Source: Campylobacteraceae bacterium
GTDB taxonomy: Bacteria > Campylobacterota > Campylobacteria > Campylobacterales > Sulfurovaceae
DNA length: 8,630 nucleotides
Assembly (NCBI GenBank): GCA_027022775.1
Contig: JALVXO010000192.1
Coordinates: 1-8,630, forward strand
Direction of reading: 5' to 3'
A model generated the notes under the pieces. It was not told the DNA's origin. It saw nothing but the letters and a program-made list of their open reading frames with translations, and searched no databases. Each line of letters opens with the position of its first letter. The stretch's first letter is position 1. Shown here piece by piece: positions 5,697-8,630 of this stretch. Made by a program: the position numbers and the translations under genes.

Positions 5697-5767
5697 GTCA
5701 TTCTGAGCGTAGCGAAGAATCTCTATAGAACGGCAGTAAATAGATTCTTCGCTACGCTATGAATGAC
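5697..5767. repeat. 71-base palindromic repeat (REP- or MITE-like)
   Basis: Two perfect 17-base arms (5706-5722 and 5742-5758) are separated by 19 bases. After a 2-by-2 mismatch (TG opposite AT) the pairing resumes with GTCATTC (5697-5703) and GAATGAC (5761-5767), giving 24 pairs in total. The arm text, GTCATTCTGAGCGTAGCGAA leading into GAATCT, matches from memory a short palindromic sequence scattered between genes in many unrelated bacteria. That recollection was not searched. Confidence 0.85.
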
Positions 5768-5821
5768 GATTAAGGCAAATTTTCTGAACTTTTTGCGCAA
5801 TCTTTCTTGCATAGCGTCCCT

Positions 5822-5845
5822 GCAGTTTGCCTTTGCTTAACGCTT
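5822..5845 (+). repeat. 24-base direct repeat, copy 1
   Basis: This copy is identical to 5903-5926. The two copies, 81 bases apart start to start, bracket the second 43-base repeat. The unit reads GCAGTTTGCC followed by TTTGCTTAACGCTT. Confidence 0.9.
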
Positions 5846-5853
5846 TTGCCTCC

Positions 5854-5896
5854 GCGGTTCGCTTCGCTTAGGACGCTTCGGTTTCGAAGCTACAAA
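5854..5896 (+). repeat. 43-base direct repeat, copy 2
   Basis: This copy is identical to 5536-5578 and includes the same GCTTCG/CGAAGC hairpin (5875-5890). It is followed directly by a further inverted repeat, CAAAGGCAAA (5893-5902) with TTTGCCTTTG (5907-5916) around GCAG, whose right arm is part of the second 24-base repeat. Confidence 0.95.
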
Positions 5897-5902
5897 GGCA
5901 AA

Positions 5903-5926
5903 GCAGTTTGCCTTTGCTTAACGCTT
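5903..5926 (+). repeat. 24-base direct repeat, copy 2
   Basis: This copy is identical to 5822-5845. Its first 14 bases form the loop and right arm of a 10-pair hairpin with the sequence just before it, so repeat and hairpin are interlocked. Confidence 0.9.
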
Positions 5927-5998
5927 CTCACCTTCCAAGTGCGGCTGTGTTTTTCTCCGGCACCCTGCTGCCAAACATCAACGCATCTGATGCAACTT

Positions 5999-6020
5999 CT
6001 AATGCAAAATTTGGGTTAAA
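5999..6020 (+). repeat. Imperfect long-range inverted repeat, right arm
   Basis: This arm matches the reverse complement of 5456-5478 at about 19 of 22 positions. It coincides with the last codons and TAG stop of recQ, so either the element ends inside the gene or the likeness is accidental. Confidence 0.4.
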
Positions 6021-7789
6021 AGCTCCAAAAACTCTGAACCGTAGCGTTTGTATTTAATTTCACCAACACCGTTTATTTGGAGCATCTCTTCTTTTGTTTT
6101 GGGCAGTTTTATGCTCATCTCTTTTAAAGTTTTGTCTGAAAACACAATATATGGCGGTATTTCATTCTCTTTGGCAATTTTAAGCCGCAGCTCTCTTAAT
6201 TTTTCGAAAATTTCTATATTGTACCCGCTAGTATCTATTTTTGCTTTTGCTTTGGCTTTCTGTTTTTTAAGTGACAGCCTATCTTCATTTATCGTAACTT
6301 TTTTTAACCCTTTTAAGATTTCTATGCCGGTTTTTGTCAATTTATAAACTCTAAAATCGCCAATTGTTACAGCTCCAATTTCAAGCAGCCTGTCGCCGAT
6401 GCTCAGCCATCCGTTTTTGCTTAAATCCTGCCCGATTCCATAAACAGAGAGTCTGTCGTGCCCGTTTTTTAAAATTTTCTGCTCTTTCATTCCGCGCAAT
6501 ACATCCACAACATAGTGCAGCCCGAAATTCTGTCCTGTGCGGTAAATTGCAGAGAGCAGCTTTTGGGCATTTTGGGTTATATCGATGCTGTTTCTTTCAG
6601 GTTCTAAGCAATTGTCGCACCTGTTTTTGCAAGGTTCAATATTGTCACCGAAATATTGTGCTATAAATTGGTGGCGGCACTGCTGACTGTTTGCAAATTT
6701 ATACATTTGGTTCAATTTGTAAAAAGCGTTTTTTTTGTAAGCGTTATCGGGCAAATCATCTATAAAGGCTCTCTGCTGCACTACATCGCTGGCGCCAAAA
6801 AGCAGAAGTGTCTGCGACTCCAGCCCGTCTCTTCCTGCGCGCCCTATCTCTTGATAGTAATTCTCTATGGTTTTTGGCAGCATTAGATGGGCAACAAAGC
6901 GGATATTGCTTTTATCTATCCCCATTCCAAAAGCAATTGTTGCAACAACAACCTCTATCTCATCATCAATAAATTCTCTGTAAGTCTGCTCTTTTGCGCT
7001 GCTGCTTAAACCGGCATGAAAAGCTTTTGCCTTTATCCCTTTGCTGTTTAAAAATGCTGCTACAGATTCGGTGGATTTGCGTGTAAATGTGTAAACAATG
7101 CCGCTTTCGCCCCCGAAGCTTTTTATAAATTCCACAAGCTGGGCTTTGCCGTCTTTAATGCGGTGCATCGCTTTTATTGTCAAATTTTCCCTAAAAAGCC
7201 GCCCTTTAAACACTTTTGGGCTGCGCAGTTTTAAAGCCGAAATGATATCCTGTTCAACCTCTTTTGTCGCAGTTGCAGTAAATGCCGCAACTGTTGCATC
7301 TGCAAAAAGCTCTTTAATTAAAGAGAGCTTTCTGTAATCCTCCCTGAATTCATGCCCCCATGCGCTTACGCAGTGCGCTTCGTCAATTACAAAAAAGTTG
7401 ATTTTCAAATGTTTTAAAAGGTTTAAAAAGTGTTCGCTCTGAAAGCGTTCTGGCGAAACATACAGCATCTTTACGCGGCCGTTTAGCAAATCGCTCTCTA
7501 TCTGTCTTATCTCATCCAGCGTCTGCATAGAGCTTATCATTGCAGCACTGATACCGCCGGCTTTAAGGGCGCTTACCTGATCGTGCATAAGGGCTAAAAG
7601 GGGTGAAATAACAACAGTAACGCCGCCCATAAGCAAAGAGGGCAGCTGGTAACAAAGAGACTTGCCTCCGCCTGTTGGAAGTATCAAAAGCAAATCTTGG
7701 CGTGAAAGGATAGTATCTATAACCTCTTCTTGCAATTCTCTAAAACGTTCATGCCCGAAATACCGTTTTAAAACAGAATATTTATCCAT
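5999..7789 (-). CDS. recQ: RecQ ATP-dependent 3'-5' DNA helicase
   Basis: This 596-residue protein is a complete RecQ with all domains in order. The superfamily 2 helicase core holds the Q-motif region (FGHERFRELQ, 11-20), Walker A LPTGGGKS (37-44), DEAH (136-139) followed by the RecQ aromatic-rich loop HCVSAWGHEFREDY, motif III FTATAT (170-175), motif V ATIAFGMGIDK (283-293) and motif VI QEIGRAGRDG (313-322). Zinc-binding cysteines are C371, C387, C391 and C394. A winged-helix RQC domain lies at about 403-490 and an HRDC domain at about 523-596. It unwinds forked and branched DNA in repair and recombination, in the RecF pathway. It starts three bases after the stop of the upstream membrane-protein gene and lacks a good Shine-Dalgarno site, suggesting coupled translation. 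No catalytic residue is missing. Confidence 0.97.
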   Translation of the reverse strand: MDKYSVLKRYFGHERFRELQEEVIDTILSRQDLLLILPTGGGKSLCYQLPSLLMGGVTVVISPLLALMHDQVSALKAGGISAAMISSMQTLDEIRQIESDLLNGRVKMLYVSPERFQSEHFLNLLKHLKINFFVIDEAHCVSAWGHEFREDYRKLSLIKELFADATVAAFTATATKEVEQDIISALKLRSPKVFKGRLFRENLTIKAMHRIKDGKAQLVEFIKSFGGESGIVYTFTRKSTESVAAFLNSKGIKAKAFHAGLSSSAKEQTYREFIDDEIEVVVATIAFGMGIDKSNIRFVAHLMLPKTIENYYQEIGRAGRDGLESQTLLLFGASDVVQQRAFIDDLPDNAYKKNAFYKLNQMYKFANSQQCRHQFIAQYFGDNIEPCKNRCDNCLEPERNSIDITQNAQKLLSAIYRTGQNFGLHYVVDVLRGMKEQKILKNGHDRLSVYGIGQDLSKNGWLSIGDRLLEIGAVTIGDFRVYKLTKTGIEILKGLKKVTINEDRLSLKKQKAKAKAKIDTSGYNIEIFEKLRELRLKIAKENEIPPYIVFSDKTLKEMSIKLPKTKEEMLQINGVGEIKYKRYGSEFLELLTQILH

Positions 7790-7792
7790 AAA

Positions 7793-8341
7793 TCAGCGCC
7801 AAAACCTGTTTAATATGTAATTTTTAAATTCAATATATTTGAGTTTGAGATAGATTTTAATCTTTTTGGCATTATTAATAACAGTTATGTAAATCTGGGT
7901 CTGTTTAATCCACTCTGCAAAAAGCATAATTTTTTCATAAAGGTAATTTATCCAGGAAAATGAGAGTAAAAGCTTTTTTTGAGAGTTAAAAACCCAAAAA
8001 GCAAATGCAGCAATTACAATTTTTAAACCATAAACAATTAAAGCTAAAACCGGAAACCCTTTTAAAGCGATAATAGGCGAAATTACCCCCATTCCTTCGC
8101 CAACAACCAGAGAAATAATAAAAACAGTCAAAACAACATATTTATTGCTTTTTGCTAAAATATTTTCAAGCTTTTCGAAAGGTTTAAGGTATTTAATATA
8201 GCGGTATATCGGCTGGGCAAATCTCTCCCAGATTAACTCTTCTAAAACGATGTAAAGAATAACAAAAGAGGTTTCTAAAAAGAGTTTTAATTTTTTAAGA
8301 AGTTTTTTTAACAATTCCATAGGTTTAAGGGCAAAGCCCAA
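7793..8341 (-). CDS. Small conserved-type inner-membrane protein, function unknown
   Basis: I do not recognise a named family, although the text resembles a hypothetical membrane protein remembered from Campylobacterota genomes. The 182 residues begin with a Lys/Leu amphipathic segment. A hydrophobic helix (about 22-38) follows, then 'WERFAQPIYRYIKYLKPFEKLE', two membrane helices (about 68-88 and 93-117, the second ending in LKIVIAAFAFWVF), and a basic, aromatic, Lys-rich C-terminal tail likely in the cytoplasm. The listed start is a TTG (8339-8341) two bases after the rplS stop. An ATG at 8318-8320 would remove seven residues. Neither has a good ribosome binding site, and a small GGGC-TTT-GCCC hairpin lies between them. 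It lies between rplS and recQ in an apparently continuous transcript. Confidence 0.6.
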   Translation of the reverse strand: MGFALKPMELLKKLLKKLKLFLETSFVILYIVLEELIWERFAQPIYRYIKYLKPFEKLENILAKSNKYVVLTVFIISLVVGEGMGVISPIIALKGFPVLALIVYGLKIVIAAFAFWVFNSQKKLLLSFSWINYLYEKIMLFAEWIKQTQIYITVINNAKKIKIYLKLKYIEFKNYILNRFWR

Positions 8342-8343
8342 AA

Positions 8344-8630
8344 TTATTTGCGAAGCTCTTTAATTCTAGCCGCTTTTCCTCTTAAGTTTCTTAAGTAGAA
8401 CAGTTTAGCTCTTCTAACTTTACCTCTTCTTAACACTTCGATTTTCTCGATACTGTCAGAGTAAAGAGGGAAAATTCTCTCAACGCCTACATTGTTAGCG
8501 CCGATTTTTCTTACATTAAATGTTTTGCCTGTTCCTTCGCCTCTGATAGCGATGCAAACACCTTCAAAATTCTGGATACGCTCTTTGTTGCCCTCTTTAA
8601 TTCTAACAGCAACTCTTACTGTATCACCCG
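8344..8630 (-). CDS. rplS: 50S ribosomal protein L19, partial
   Basis: The minus strand carries 95 codons of L19 ending at a TAA (8344-8346); the N-terminus lies beyond the window. Conserved stretches are GDTVRVAVRIKEGNKERIQN, FEGVCIAIRGEGTGKTFNVR, 'VGVERIFPLYSDSIEKIEVL' and the basic end 'RRGKVRRAKLFYLRNLRGKA'. L19 sits at the 30S-50S interface near bridge B6/B8. About 20-25 residues are missing compared with the usual 115-120. In many bacteria it closes the rpsP-rimM-trmD-rplS operon. Here no terminator follows, so transcription probably continues into the membrane-protein gene and recQ. Confidence 0.97.
   Translation of the reverse strand, partial: GDTVRVAVRIKEGNKERIQNFEGVCIAIRGEGTGKTFNVRKIGANNVGVERIFPLYSDSIEKIEVLRRGKVRRAKLFYLRNLRGKAARIKELRK

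Larger units (their letters stand above)
5403..5998. other. Gene-free, repeat- and palindrome-rich region
   Basis: No credible gene fills this roughly 600-base stretch between methyltransferase and recQ. The short open frames present lack ribosome binding sites and translate repeats. From left to right it contains the methyltransferase leader, the first 43-base repeat (5536), an 11-pair hairpin (5594-5619), a 7-pair palindrome (5644-5659), a 71-base palindrome (5697-5767), the first 24-base repeat (5822), the second 43-base repeat (5854), a 10-pair hairpin beginning at 5893, and the second 24-base repeat (5903). An imperfect inverted repeat frames most of it (5456-5477 and 5999-6020). Confidence 0.8.

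Noticed and set aside
5536..5926. CRISPR array
   Set aside because: Only two copies of each repeat exist, spacing is irregular, one pair is 318 bases apart, and no cas gene is present.
5403..5998. Insertion sequence with transposase
   Set aside because: No open frame of transposase size or motif is present; at most a non-autonomous element fits.
5807..6019. Plus-strand 70-residue ORF in the repeat region
   Set aside because: It is a translation of the 43- and 24-base repeats, its peptide repeats itself (AVCLCLTLL), and it lacks a ribosome binding site.
6048..7337. Several plus-strand ORFs of 76-100 residues
   Set aside because: All are antisense to the well-supported recQ coding sequence and show no family resemblance or ribosome binding sites.
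8330..8341. GGGC/GCCC hairpin as the rplS terminator
   Set aside because: The stem has four pairs and is not followed by a T-run on the minus strand, so it is too weak to call.

Overview
The window looks like chromosomal DNA from a Campylobacterota (epsilonproteobacterial) genome, probably a free-living Sulfurimonas- or Sulfurovum-like lineage. This rests on the AT-rich sequence, promoters with a strong TATAAT box but weak -35 boxes, a prepilin leader with Ala at -1, and a small lipoprotein resembling the epsilonproteobacterial BamD type. The genus is inference. No tRNA, rRNA, CRISPR array or recognisable transposase was seen.

Plus strand, left part: the window opens in the C-terminal end of murJ (lipid II flippase; stop at 304). 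A clear promoter follows, then hpf, a long-form ribosome hibernation factor (413-934) ended by an intrinsic terminator. Facing it is a minus-strand lipoprotein gene resembling bamD (960-1577). It diverges across an AT-rich 218-base gap from a tightly coupled plus-strand operon of four prepilin-like genes (1796-4798). Three of these have Glu at mature position 5 and one lacks it, the layout expected of a minor-pilin or pseudopilin tip complex. No major pilin, assembly ATPase or secretin gene is in the window, so whether it serves secretion, pili or DNA uptake cannot be decided here.

Minus strand, right part: the genes read leftward from partial rplS (ribosomal protein L19) through a small membrane protein to recQ, with gaps of 2-3 bases that imply one transcript. 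A stand-alone SAM-dependent methyltransferase (4800-5402) lies further left and converges on the pilin operon with one base between the stop codons.

Between recQ and the methyltransferase lies about 600 bases without a credible gene. It holds an exact 43-base direct repeat (two copies 318 bases apart), a 24-base direct repeat flanking the second copy, a 71-base palindrome and several shorter hairpins. It is nearly framed by an imperfect inverted repeat whose right arm falls in the last codons of recQ. This is the most unusual part of the window and may be a decayed or MITE-like non-autonomous element, or a pile-up of intergenic repeat families. The four-gene pilin cassette is the most interesting protein-coding part.
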